Shown: piece by piece, positions 34,713 through 48,044 of the stretch
Position numbering within the stretch: position 1 is the first letter of the stretch
Layout of the letters: each line of letters starts with the position of its first letter
Source: Polyodon spathula
Taxonomy: Eukaryota > Chordata > Actinopteri > Acipenseriformes > Polyodontidae
Length of the DNA: 64,000 nt
NCBI RefSeq assembly: GCF_017654505.1
Contig: NC_054534.1
Span: 48,903,288-48,967,287, forward strand
Direction of reading: 5' to 3'
Program-made: the position numbers and the translations under genes
The notes under the pieces: generated by a model
Seen by the model: only the letters and a program-made list of their open reading frames with translations
Told to the model about the DNA's origin: nothing
Database searches by the model: none

Positions 34713-35088
34713 ATTGTAGGTTCTATTCAAAATAAAAACATGTATTAGTCAAAATTAAGTCTATGTTGCTAAGTGAACAGGCTTATAACTTCTTTTTTTT
34801 TGTGATCTTACCTTTCAAACGCCATTGGGATATTTATTTAGGAAAACCACATAACTTTCAAACACGCAGAGTAATTTTAATTTGAAAACCTCAACCTGTC
34901 AAAATGACTTCCGTGGCTAGTTGGTATACATGAATAAAATATTGAAATAACCCCTGGTCTTGAGGCTCAAAACAGGAGACAGATTCAGCACTAAGAAAAG
35001 TACTTTATTAATTAAACAGGGTTTTTGTTTGGGTCAGGACCACACCACAAAAACAATAAATCCTTCCTTCTTTGCGCTCGCTCTGTTC

Positions 35089-35179
35089 CACACACACACA
35101 CACACGCACACGTGCACACACAATCACACACGCACACAGGCACACAGGCACACAAGCACACACGCACACAGGCACACAA
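35089..35179. repeat. (CA)n-rich degenerate microsatellite
   Basis: CACACA with regular GCACACAGG interruptions. The ORFs over it are artefacts of the repeat. Confidence 0.9.
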
Positions 35180-35588
35180 GCTCCGGCTCTATCAGTCCCC
35201 TCACACACAGAGACCACCACTCCAATCAAAATTACGTGTGAAATATTTAAAAGTTAAATAAACAAATCTTAAAACTCGTGCCCTCGCGTCCCCTGCCCTG
35301 CATATGTACTTTGAATGTCCCTGGTTGCTTCTTTCGTGCTTAAAGTATGTACAGTTATCAAAACAGCAAGGTGAATTGCAATCAAAATTTAAATAAACAA
35401 CTACAGCCGCGACCCTTCCAGGACAAGAGTGAAATTATGAAAAATAGGAGTATGAGAACCATTCGGACTGGAGTTTAATATGCTTTTCCACTAAGCACCA
35501 AATTGTATTTAAATGAGAGATTATAGGGCCAAAACAAAGTTTACATCACTTGAGAAGAACAGCAGAGTAAAGTAAGTCTTGGAGTCTA

Positions 35589-36602
35589 AGACCCCGTTCA
35601 CACTTGCGGTTTAGGCCGGCCCAGTGCCGCCTTATCTCATGTGTGAACGCTTGAAAAGTGAAAAGGCGGCCCTGGGCCGGGTAAAATGTAACCAGCTTTT
35701 TGATGCAGCCTAAAGTAGGCAATGCCGCCTCAGGGCCGGACTATCTGTATATGTGAACCCAACGCAGGCCCTGGGCTGGCCTTAACGCATAAATGCGCTG
35801 ACGTAGCTCAAACCACTTCCCTACTAGGTTGAGTGTAGTAGATCAGACAATGTCAGTTTTAAGAGGTAGCAGCTGGGACGACGCAGAAATTAACCCTTAG
35901 TGGTCCATTTATTCAGCGCTTGTCAGGCACGTCAGGTCCAATTTATTTTCACACGCTCTGTTAATTTTGCAATGCTGTTTTAAAAAAAAAAAATTCAGAG
36001 TAAAACAGGTTTAAAAGGTACTGAATCGCAAAAGGTCTTGCATCTCCAACCAAGCCCCACCCCTCGTTCACTGTATTTTTCACAGTGATATTCTTTGAGC
36101 TCTGGATGCAGAAGCAGCTATCTCCTTTATGTCCATGTTACCTCTGAGGTGCAAGGGGCTATTAGATACGCTCCTTTTGAGTGGAGGTCAGAGAAAAACC
36201 TGCAAGTTTGTCCGAGAACCCTCGGAAATACCGAGCAGCAGGCCAGAGATAAACCCACCACTGATCTTGGATTCTATGGGACCTACGGCGATCCCCAGCA
36301 TGGAAAATAGCAATGGGAAATGCACTGAATGCACTGAAGTACAGTAGCAAAAGTGTTGCTAAAAATAAGACTGCCATATTTAAGTCTGCAAATTTCCCAG
36401 CTCAATCTCTTATGTTGACTTCCGGGAATGCGGTGTTTACATAACTGTTTACATTCCCAACAAGCACTTCACCGCAATTTAGGCTTCCTTTTCAGCCACA
36501 TATGTGAACGCACTTAGGCCCCCTAAAACCTCAACTGTGAAAGGAAATTTTGAGGCGGCCCAGAGACAGCCCAAGGTCGGCTCAGTAAGTGTGAACGGGG
36601 TC
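35589..36602. mobile_element. Non-autonomous DNA element with 17-bp TIRs
   Basis: AGACCCCGTTCACACTT at 35589 is matched exactly by AAGTGTGAACGGGGTCT at the right end. Inside, GC-rich subterminal motifs recur (GTGTGAACGC, TATGTGAACCC, TATGTGAACGCA, and GGCCGGCCC / GGGCCGG words). No transposase is seen; the ORF at 36095-36310 lacks known domains. The superfamily is uncertain because I see no clear target duplication. Confidence 0.75.
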
Positions 36603-36604
36603 TA

Positions 36605-39195
36605 TGTGGATATACTAGGTTTTCCTCTAACCGTCCCATGAAACAGGAGCATTAGGATCAAGCCAAACAGTAAGTGGGTGAAGCACAAACGACCAAAAAT
36701 AGTACTTCAAGTTTGGTAAAGACAAACCCCCAACGGATTTCTCAAGCTGCAAAGCGGACCACTTGAGACACGGACGCTTCAACCTCCATATGAATTTAGA
36801 AATCATAGAGTGCAATTTAGTCCAATATCCAGTAGGGGGAGCGAGAGGCAGCATAGAGCTAAAGAAATGAATGTGTGGGAGTACATTCATTTTTATTATG
36901 GAGATGCATGCTTGAAGTGAGATAGGGAGATGCAGCAATCTATTTAAATCATATTCCACTTGTTTAAATATTTTATTAAAATTAGTTAGTGCGGTGGACT
37001 GCAAGGAGGGGAGAATGCCTACCCCAAGATATTTAACCACCGGAATGTCTAAAGTACAACTATATCCTTCACTGCAGCATTCAAGGGCATTAGAGCGGAC
37101 TTGCACCAATTCATTTTGTATCCCGAAAATTAACTGAAATCATCAAAAATAGACAAATGGTCTATTATTATTAATTAGCATTATTAACAAATATCAATCG
37201 CCATAAAATGAAATATGGTGTTGTATATTATTGAGAGTGATAGGGATGAGTGGTAGATTGACAGATAGCCTGAGGTAATGGTTCAAGTGACAGGGCAAAC
37301 AGGGGGACAGCATGCAGCCCTGACGAGTACCCCTAGATATAACGAACTAGGGTGAGCACTTATTACCTGTGAACACCATTGCAGTGGGACTGGCATATAG
37401 AGTTTTAACCATATTAATAAACTCAGTACCTAGACCCATATAGTCTAGAGTTGACCAGAGGTATTCCCATTCGAGACGATCGAAAGCCTTTTCAGCAACT
37501 AAAGAAAGAGCAGCACATGGGGTGTCAACATCCATGGCCATGTGAATAATATGAAGAATGTGGTGAACATTATCAGAGGCTAGATGAGTCTTGATGAAGC
37601 CTGTTTGATCATGATGAATTAGTTTAGTCATGTGGGCTTCCAGGCAGCACGATAACACCTTGGCATAAAGCTTAACATCTGCATTTATCAAAGAGAGGTT
37701 GGGAACTTGCACATATGGTGGGATCTTTATCTTTCTTAAGTAACAAGGAAATGATAGCTGAAATAACATTTCTGCGGAAAGAGCCCTTGTCAAAACAGTA
37801 TTACCATTTTCAATAATAATGGTCCCAATTGATTCCAAAAAGTAAGAAAACACTCAGGTGGGATACTATGAAACCCTGGGGATTTGCCTCTGCTCATATC
37901 ATGTAAAGCCTCCTTTTAATCCTTTTAATCTCCATCCAAGGAGACTGGAGCACTGAGTGCAGCTGACTCATCGGCTGAAAGGCATGGCAAATTAAGTTTT
38001 TGAAGGAATTGTTTACAATTATCTTCATAAAAAAGAACATCAGAGCTGTAAAGCTTAGAATAAAAGGAGCGAAATTCAGAGTTTATTTGAATGGGGTCAG
38101 GCGATCTATCTCCCTGTGTGGTCTTAATTGACGAAATGTCTGCGAAGCGTTCGTTACGACTGAGTCTCATAGAGGAGGTGACTAGCTCTGCTACCGTTAA
38201 AGAAGTAATGTTGTCTAGACCATGGATAAGAAACTATGTGCGTTGTACATAAGAGATTAAGTTATTTTTTGGTAATATCTACTTCCAGCTGAGAGGCCTC
38301 AGAGAACGAGTTTGTAATGTGTGTTCCAAGATGGCTAGTTTAGTTTCAGTTCTTTGATTTCACTGAGCCTTAATTTGTTGAGATGAGAGGCGAACAAAGT
38401 GGCAGTGTCTTTAATAAAACCCTTAACTGCCTCCACAAGATGCAGGGATCATCTACTGAACCAAGGTTGAAGCCGAGAAACTCATCTAGTTTGGAACGTA
38501 GTGTTGTTTGGAATAATTCGTGTGGTATTAGTGTGGTACTGAAACGTCACCGTGGGGCTCAGGTATGAATTTCAATAGGGACAAACCTGCAGTAATTGAC
38601 GTGATGATCTGAAAGCGACATAGGGAATATTTTCACACTGTGTACTTCAGAGAAAGGATTTTGATGCAAAAATGAAGTCAATAGAGAAGGATTTATGTCT
38701 GGCCGAGAATGAATTCTCTCATTGAGGGATTAAACACACACCAGACACAAGTAGGATTTTTTACTGCGTTCATGTCAGCACCAAGAATCAATAAAAAATC
38801 TGACAGGTCTAACAATATTTTGGTCAATAAATGAAAGAATTCCAGATCAAATACTGTTGGGGCGTCCACCGATACAAAGGTGACTTTTTTACCTGAAATA
38901 ATAGTTTTAAAGACAGGCCACTCTCCCATCTCGATCTCCCTCTGTACCCAGAACAGTAATCTGGGCAATGCGGCGTAATACAATCAGACCACCTTTCGTT
39001 TTGTTTTCTGCAGAGGAGGAAGCAGCCACATAGTAGTATTTACCGGCTAGTCTAGGTATGTCTTGTTGTTTAAGATGAGATCCCTGAATCATGGCAACAT
39101 CTATTTTCGTATGTAGTAAATCTAGGCAGGCACACGCTTATTAGTGAAATTTAAACCTTTCACATTCCAACGTAATATCGAAAGATTAGTCATGG
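36605..39195 (-). pseudogene. L1-type LINE ORF2 remnant
   Basis: Minus strand starts with ATG at 39192 (MTNLSILRWNVKGLN), the classic start of an L1-group AP endonuclease. It continues HLKQQDIPRLAGKYYYVAAS, VDAPTVFDLEFFHLL and LLILGADMNAVKNPT. RT fragments follow: [60 protein letters not shown], then after a gap KYLGVGILPSLQ, ACISIIKMNVLPHIHFFSSM and KSVGGLSLPNLKYYFWS. Many stops and shifts, and the FADD block is not visible. It is distinct from the CR1-like LINEs. Confidence 0.85.
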
Positions 39196-39536
39196 GAATC
39201 AAAAATAAATTCCAGAGTCATAAACATGTAAGCATGACATGTCGAAAATGGTACAGGAGACATTAGTGCAACCCTCCCCATAGCCAAATAACAGACTTGA
39301 AATTCCCACATCGAAAAAAATAACAAAGTAAACATGCCTGGTAGATACCCTAACATGGCAATCAGCCGAAGCTTAAAACAACTAAGCCTCATAGAATACG
39401 CCATAAATAGAACCCACTTAACTTTGGTTGGAATGTAACCAAGATGTAAGCACTAACACACTTAAACACCTATGTAGTAACAAATAAACTGAAAGTCAGT
39501 AAGTACTTATAGATCCTATCGGTAACATTAAAAACA

Positions 39537-39537
39537 G

Positions 39538-39576
<39 letters not shown>

Positions 39577-39597
39577 CACACACACACACACACACAT
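39537..39597. repeat. (TG)n-TATA-(CA)n palindrome
   Basis: GTGTGTG..GTGTATATACACAC..CACAC forms a nearly perfect inverted repeat centred on TATATA. It may adopt Z-DNA or cruciform structure. A (TA)n run follows at 39632-39681. Confidence 0.9.
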
Positions 39598-39629
39598 CTT
39601 TTATCTGAATGTTATATAATATTATCTAG

Positions 39630-39681
<52 letters not shown>

Positions 39682-39688
<7 letters not shown>

Positions 39689-40856
39689 AAACCACTTTGG
39701 GCCGTTGTGAAACCCGGCACACCGTGGTTTATACCGCTTATAACACAGCTACCTGTCATTTGTGGGCAGAAAAATAATAACAAATAATTAAAACACATTT
39801 AAATTAAGACAAAACCAGAAATTATTTAATTAATTTAATTAATTGTTCACTTATTAAAAATAAATTGCACATTTTCATTTATTTATGAATCATGAATTTC
39901 TGCACCAAAGTGCCATCTCACTAGAAACTAGATGGATGAGCACAAACTGGATGATGGGCGGAGTTTCAACTTACACTAAGGAAGTAAGGAGAGCAGCTGC
40001 GATAGAGACTGAAGTCGGATCTTGAAGTGAGCTTGTTAAATCATTATATGCAAGCATTTACTATAAAGTTTACACATATTCTAGTACGTTTTAATTCTTT
40101 TAGATCCCAAAATTTGCCAGACACCCTTGTGTCCAAGTCGTGCCAGATTAAGTTAATGATCGAACCAGACTTTAAGCATCAATCTGACCGGTGTCAGGAG
40201 ACAGTACCTCAGTTTCCCGCAGATGTTTAAAATCCAAGCCAGTAATTCGGGGGGGTCTTGCCTGGCCTTGTCGTTACCTGCTTTTCTAAGAGTTTTCCTG
40301 ACTGACATGAATACATTACTGTTGGTTTTAAACTCGCTGTCAGCAGAGATGTTAAAACTTCTACTGTTAAAATATGTGTTTAATCTAGCTCAGCATTATA
40401 AAACTGGAGACTGAATACTGGTCCTTAGTTTAACTTCTTGCACTGGCATAAAATTCCCTTATGTTGTTGAGATTTTTGGGGATTTATTTCCATAAAATGA
40501 ATGTCCATATTTTTTTTTCTTTAAACATTAACCAGCCCATGTTGTAGTTTTTTTTTTTTGTGTGGTTTTCTTCAATGTTTATTTTCTTCTATTTCATTTA
40601 GTGTCTGTTCTTGCTGGTGCACTTATTTTATTTATTTATTTTTTCAGATGGATTGCTGTCTTCACACAGAAAGTTGGTGTTGTACCAGTTATGTGGATTT
40701 TCATCCACATGAAATGTCACTCATTTTTGGCAGTGGCTTTGTAACTAATAACAAATAAAATTGCAGTTTGTCATGCAATTTAGAATGCAGTGGTACGTAA
40801 TGATTTATTTAGTGTGAAGCAGCTCATTAGTGTGCAAGCCATGGTATACGATATAT
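39682..40856. other. Possible unclassified repeat; hairpin at left edge, no gene recognised
   Basis: GGTATAAACCAC near 39684 pairs with GTGGTTTATACC near 39728, and a weakly related GCCATGGTATACGATATA lies near 40838. Two short plus-strand ORFs (40027-40230, 40223-40414) and an AATAAA at 40754 could be read as a small retroposed transcript, but I recognise no protein. Confidence 0.35.
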
Positions 40857-40894
40857 ATATGCACGGTCATGAGATGCTGTTTAACCAATTTTTT

Positions 40895-43079
<2,185 letters not shown>

Positions 43080-43080
43080 C

Positions 43081-43915
43081 ATACATACAATTTTGTTTCT
43101 GGCATACTTGATAACAGTGCTCATTACATGTTCTAATTCTGCAGCTTTTCCACATAATGTCTCTTGATGCAGCGTCCATTGTAAGAAAATGGGTACTTCT
43201 GCATTTCTTTCTTTAAAATTTTTTCCAGCACTGCTGCAGTGCTAACCCATCCACTCTTTGCTCAGTCATGGTGTACCCTCTGTTGTAATCCCATCAGTTT
43301 GTTTCTTCCAAGGTAGTAGGTCTACACTTTCCATGGCTTCTTGAAGTTAGTCCTTTCTTTTCATTGAGACTCCATAGCTTCTTTAATTTCCAGTAAACTC
43401 AAAATACGTTACTTTATACAGCGTATCATAGTGTCGTTGTATGGTATAATCTTTCATAACTGCAACCGTTACATTGCAAATGAAACATGTTGCCTTGTCG
43501 TCAAAAAAAATAAATGAAAAAATAATCTGGCTAACTGGCTAAAAATAATCTGTGTTCCGTCTCCATCTTTCACTTCCTTGACTCCAAGTACTTTTTGTTA
43601 CTGATTTTAAATTTGACACAAAGTAAAATAGTTTAAACAAGCCTTCGCTTCCCTGCGCTAATCAAAATTATGTTTGCTGTGTGTGTGAGGAAACTGACCC
43701 TGATATTGCTTTTGATATCACCGTGGTCACGAGTAAGTCTCTGGCATTATTGTGCACATAAAAATATCGCTCACTATACATGTAGCATACACGTAAATTA
43801 ATGTGTTCTCTGTTAGTGAATGGTGCACTAAGTTTTTATTTATCGTGCCTGTTAAGATCACTACTTTACGTGCGTGCTAACTCCAAATGCCCTTTTGTAA
43901 ATGAGGCCCTATAGC
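43081..43915 (-). mobile_element. Second hAT-type copy, deleted
   Basis: Inverted relative to 15045-18075. Shared stretches include the transposase part (GCAGCTTTTCCACATAATGT with its complement at 17985-18005), TTTGACACAAAGTAAAATA near 43612 and the terminal CTAACTCCAAATGCCCTTTT near 43880, ending GAGGCCCTATAG. It lacks most of the middle and has no LINE. It abuts the Tc1 right end. Confidence 0.65.
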
Positions 43916-44862
43916 TACCAGAATATACATTTGCTATTAAAAATGTAAATTCTTAATTAATGTTCAACGAAAAATCTTTTTTTTTTTTTAACCAAAACAA
44001 AAATGAACATTAATATAGATTAGTAAATGGAAGTATATTTATACTTTCAACAGCCTTCAATTTCTGGACAAGAGCAAAGAAACACTACAAGTATTATTTC
44101 TTTGTTACCTTGACTGTTGGAGTAAACAACAATATTTGGAATATAAAGAAAAACATGAATGGATGATTTTTTCAAAAGGTTCTCTGGGCTACAAAGATTG
44201 TTGTGATGCAAATAAATAAATATATGATCTATTCAAGGTGTTACATGAGCCCCCCAGTGGGTAGCATGTAGTATAATCCCATTTAGAAGCATCCCAAAAC
44301 TTCAACAGCAGTCCCAATGAAAAAAGCTTTTCAAACATTTAATTTTATATAGACCTTTTATGACTGGTAAGCTAAAAGCAATGGATAGTAAAACTATTTT
44401 TATGTTTTCATTATATAACATTAAAACAATAACAAGTAATTTTTAAAAAAAGCGCAACAGTATAATATGTAAGTAGAGGACATTTAAAAATGAAACATAA
44501 TCCGTAGCTTTGGCTGACTGTGGTAATTAAACAAGCCCCCCACCCACACATTTGACTTCTGTGCACACCAGCACCTTTTCCAAACCACTTTAAACACAGC
44601 TGCACGGTAACCTCCAGCAGCAGCCTTCCACAAGAACCAACCCCCCCTCCCTCCACAATAAAGATCCAATATTATAGCACAATTCATTATAAACTAATTT
44701 TATAGGAGGACACACCTTATGATAAATACTTGCCATACTTTTTTGAGTCACTATAGTAATCTACAAAGACACAACAGAAAGCGCAAAAACCTCTACAAAC
44801 CAAGGTTCAACTGGCTTGGATTGAACTAAATCTTTTATCTTAAGAAAACAAACAGTACCTAC
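43916..44862. other. Intron downstream of the olfactomedin exon, no gene seen
   Basis: AT-rich with a C-rich patch near 44640-44660. The small minus ORFs at 44411-44687 show no homology I can recognise. Confidence 0.5.
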
Positions 44863-45664
44863 CTGGCCTGTTATCCATTGGTCCGAAATCCAAAGAATAC
44901 TTCACTACATGGTAGTTGTTCCAAACGTACAGCAAATTGTCTCTTGGATTGTAATCCACAGCTGCTATGTACTGATATGAATTGGGGAAGGGGATGTCAA
45001 TGTAGCCATCTTTGCTAAGCTCAGTATTGTAGATGTAGTCAATTTTGTTCCCAGTGGCTTCATTGTCATCATCTTCGTAAACCGATTTGATCACATAGAG
45101 AATGCCGCAGATCATGAAGGCATTGGAGGCTGACCTCTTGTCATAGGCTGTGTCCCAGGTCCCCTCGATGCGCAGAGTATAAGGGTTCAATTGGCTAATT
45201 ACTATTTTTCCATTGTTCTGCTCGGTGGCATAGATGACCCACAGCCCGTTTTCATCCACTGCCAGATCAATGTCGGACTTGCCACCCCAGCGATAGGGAG
45301 AAGTGTCATGATAGTTGGCACTTGCAATGATGGCCTCCCCACTCTTGATGCGTGTGCGAAGGTCAAATTTCACAATGTTGCGTGTGCGCTCTTTGTTGAA
45401 AAACAGTGCCCCATCATATACCACAAATCCTGTTCCGTCCACTCGGTGGGGCAGCTTGTAAGTGGTGGTGGGCCTCCCTGCTATGAAGTCCTCCTTGGAA
45501 GAATACTCTGTCAATGTGTCAGTCCTATACGGAGTCCAGGGCATGTAGTAGATCTTATCTGAAGCCTGAAGGGGATCCTTGCACCAAGACCCTGATTGGT
45601 GGTCTGATTCAAACAGGTGCTCACTTTGATATACACCTCTTAGCAAACCAGGGCACAGGAAAAC
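44863..45664 (-). CDS. ADGRL3: ADGRL3 olfactomedin-domain exon
   Basis: One large open exon of 802 nt encodes the whole olfactomedin-like beta-propeller of a latrophilin, the extracellular domain that binds FLRT proteins. Recognisable segments are [20 protein letters not shown] near the start, the invariant [20 protein letters not shown], the Asp-rich [20 protein letters not shown] and [20 protein letters not shown] near the end. The residue choices fit paralogue 3 better than ADGRL1 or ADGRL2. The acceptor is CAG at 45667-45665 and the donor GTAGGT starts at 44862, with phase 1 out. The upstream edge has five Ts where the expected joint to the microexon needs four (see findings). Otherwise there is no stop or frameshift. 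Confidence 0.95.
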
Positions 45665-45778
45665 TGTAAGTTGAGATGAAAAAAAAAAAAGGTTTTGTAT
45701 TTTTTTATGTTATACAGTCAGACAGAAACTGCTTAATCCTAGAATTAGTAAGCTGAACTGTTATTTAAGCAATACATA

Positions 45779-46303
45779 CAGTGGCTTGCAAAGTATTGAC
45801 CCCCCCTTGGCATTTTTCCTATTTTGTTGCCTTACAACCTGGAATTAAAATGGATTTTTATTTGGATTTCATGTAATGGACATACACAAAATAGTCCAAA
45901 TTGGTGAAGTGAAATGAAAAAAATAACTTGTTTCAAAAAATTCTAAAAAATAAATAACGGAAAAGTGGTGTGTGCATATGTATTCACCCCCTTTGCTATT
46001 AAGCCTCTAAATAAGATCTGGTGCAACCAATTACCTTCAGAAGTCACATAATAAGTTAAGTAAAGTCCACCTGTGTGCAATCTAAGTGTCACATGATCTG
46101 TCACATGATCTCAGTATATATACACCTGTTCTGAAAGGCCCCAGAGTCTGCAACACCAGTAAGCAAGGGGCACCACCAAGCAAGCGGCACAATGAAGACC
46201 AAGGAGCTCTCCAAACAGGTTCAGTTTGAGACTAAAATTGAGCTTTTTGGCCATCAAGGAAAACGCTATGTCTGGCGCAAACCCAATACCTCTCACCCCC
46301 TCA
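45779..46303 (+). mobile_element. Tc1-like remnant with deleted transposase
   Basis: Begins CAGTGGCTTGCAAAGTATTG, runs through a leader to ATGAAGACCAAGGAGCTCTC, and jumps to a fragment reading ETKIELFGHQGKRYVWRKPN before stopping against the inverted repeat at 46304. Most of the transposase and the right end are gone. Confidence 0.85.
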
Positions 46304-46389
46304 TTTAGAAGTGAGTAGTTTTTCGAGATTTACAATTATACTGTAAATACAGTATAATTGTAAATCTCGAAAAACTACTCACTTCTAAA
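46304..46389. repeat. Perfect 40-bp inverted repeat, 6-bp spacer
   Basis: 46304-46343 is the exact reverse complement of 46350-46389, with TAAATA between. The right arm belongs to the MITE copy that continues to 46651; the left arm is an inverted duplicate of it. Confidence 0.98.
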
Positions 46390-46651
46390 TCTTTTGTAGT
46401 CATCTTTGTATTACTTTAGTATAAATACATGTTAACTTGGATTCATATGTTGTTTTTTTCTGACTTTATGTGAACGAAAAGACACACATTTGCCCATTTT
46501 CCCATTGGAAATAGTGATATTTTGAAATATCACTGTCCTGGTCACAAAAGCAAAGTTTGTGGGGAATAATAGCCATTTTCTATACTTTTGAGGCATAAGC
46601 AATTAGGAAATAACACTTACTACCCAGGAACAAAAATTGTGTTACATAGTG
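46350..46651. mobile_element. MITE second copy, left end lost
   Basis: Matches 25235-25537 with only a few differences (for example AACGAAAAGACACACATTTG versus AACAAAAAGACACACATTTG). The left ~75 bases including the left TIR are absent and replaced by the fold-back arm. Confidence 0.9.
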
Positions 46652-48040
46652 TAATTCACACGTGCAACAACAACCACTTTGACGCAAAGAAGACATACAC
46701 TAGCGATGTCCCGGTGGACAAGAACATTAAAACATCAAAGGACTTGGAGTTTAAAGAGGCAAGATACACAAATGATTTCATGAAAGCAGCGAATCAGCAG
46801 ATTGAAAAAGACTATAAAAATCTAAGCGGAATTGACCATTTTGCGCTCCACATTGAATGCTAAACAAGGTGCTGTCACTCTGTTAAGCAAAGCTGCAACT
46901 CCAGGACTCTGCCTAAAAACAGAACCAAGATGGGACTTGAAACGGACCCAAGACGAGGAAGCAAACTGTAAGCGAGTCAACTACCACAAGCAACGAGACT
47001 GAGGCCTGGCGAGAAGACTGCCATAAAACTTATAGCAACTGTTATCAGACAAACCAGTCTGGGTCTGCCATACACCTAAAACCACAGTATCCAAAAGAAA
47101 CTGAGCCCTGCTACCTGCGTAAAGATTCAGCGAAGAGGACAGAGCGGACAGGCGCTGTTGTGAATCCTATACCGAGGACTGGAGGCTTTGTTGCAGCTGT
47201 TTGTTGATTCTATTGAGAATTGAAAGCTTTGTTGCCGAGTTGATCTAAAAGTGTGATTGAAGACTTTCTTGCTGAGAGGAGAGTTTGTACTGGACACTTC
47301 AACAGATTGAGTTTCCAAACCAGTGGACCAAAAGTTTAAGTGTCAAACAACCGTTGAGTATAATTTCAGTTGCATTTTCCTTTCATGGAACTAAACTAAT
47401 TAATTGTAACACATTCACATAGAATTGAACTGTTAATTATTTAGTTTGTACACCCTGCGTGTGAAACAATGTTTAATGAAACTTGATGAAGTAACTAAAA
47501 GTAATGTACCTCATATTGTTTATTGAAGAATTTCTTTAAAAGTAAACTTGCCATATACTTAATCTATATACCATAAGCTTAATCTGATATATTCTAAGAT
47601 TGTCCGCATCCTCTCAGTTGAGACTATGCTTGGATGTGGGTATGTGTGTGTGTGCAAGCTACATCACAGCCTGCTTGCTTGCTTGCTGTTCAAACTGCTA
47701 CTTGTGTATGAGGAGACAGGCGGTGTCATATTTCAATTCCCTGCTAGTCAAGCATGAATGTAGTGAGAGCTTTGGAATTGTGTTTTGTGCTTAGAGACTA
47801 AAAGATTTACTTTCTGACTTTTCTGATTTCTGTTTATTATTTGTGAACTTAATAAAATGCTACTATTGACTAACCATTTCTTGTGTCTGCTCGTGAATGT
47901 GTGTTCATAGTAACTCCTCGATCTTTACAGCACCTCAATTTAAATATTGTTATTAAGAGAACTAATCAACCCGGATCTTAAATTATCAGTTATTGAATTG
48001 TTCTTACAAAGTTGCAGTCGTTAAACTGAACACTCTTATG
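46652..48040. other. Unrecognised region with a degenerate coding-like stretch
   Basis: A plus-strand frame at about 46676-46863 has protein-like composition (TSDVPVDKNIKTSKDLEF, then NDFMKAANQQIEKDYKNLSG) and ends at a stop. Downstream there is an AATAAAATGC at 47849 and a run to CTTTACAGCACC. It could be the 3' end of an old retroelement. I cannot name the family. Confidence 0.35.
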
Positions 48041-48044
48041 AGGA

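Noticed and set aside
35008..35261. Cys/Val- or His/Thr-rich ORFs
   Set aside because: Products of a (CA)n microsatellite in different frames.
45191..45562. Plus-strand ORF of 123 codons
   Set aside because: It is antisense to the olfactomedin exon, whose minus-strand frame is strongly conserved.
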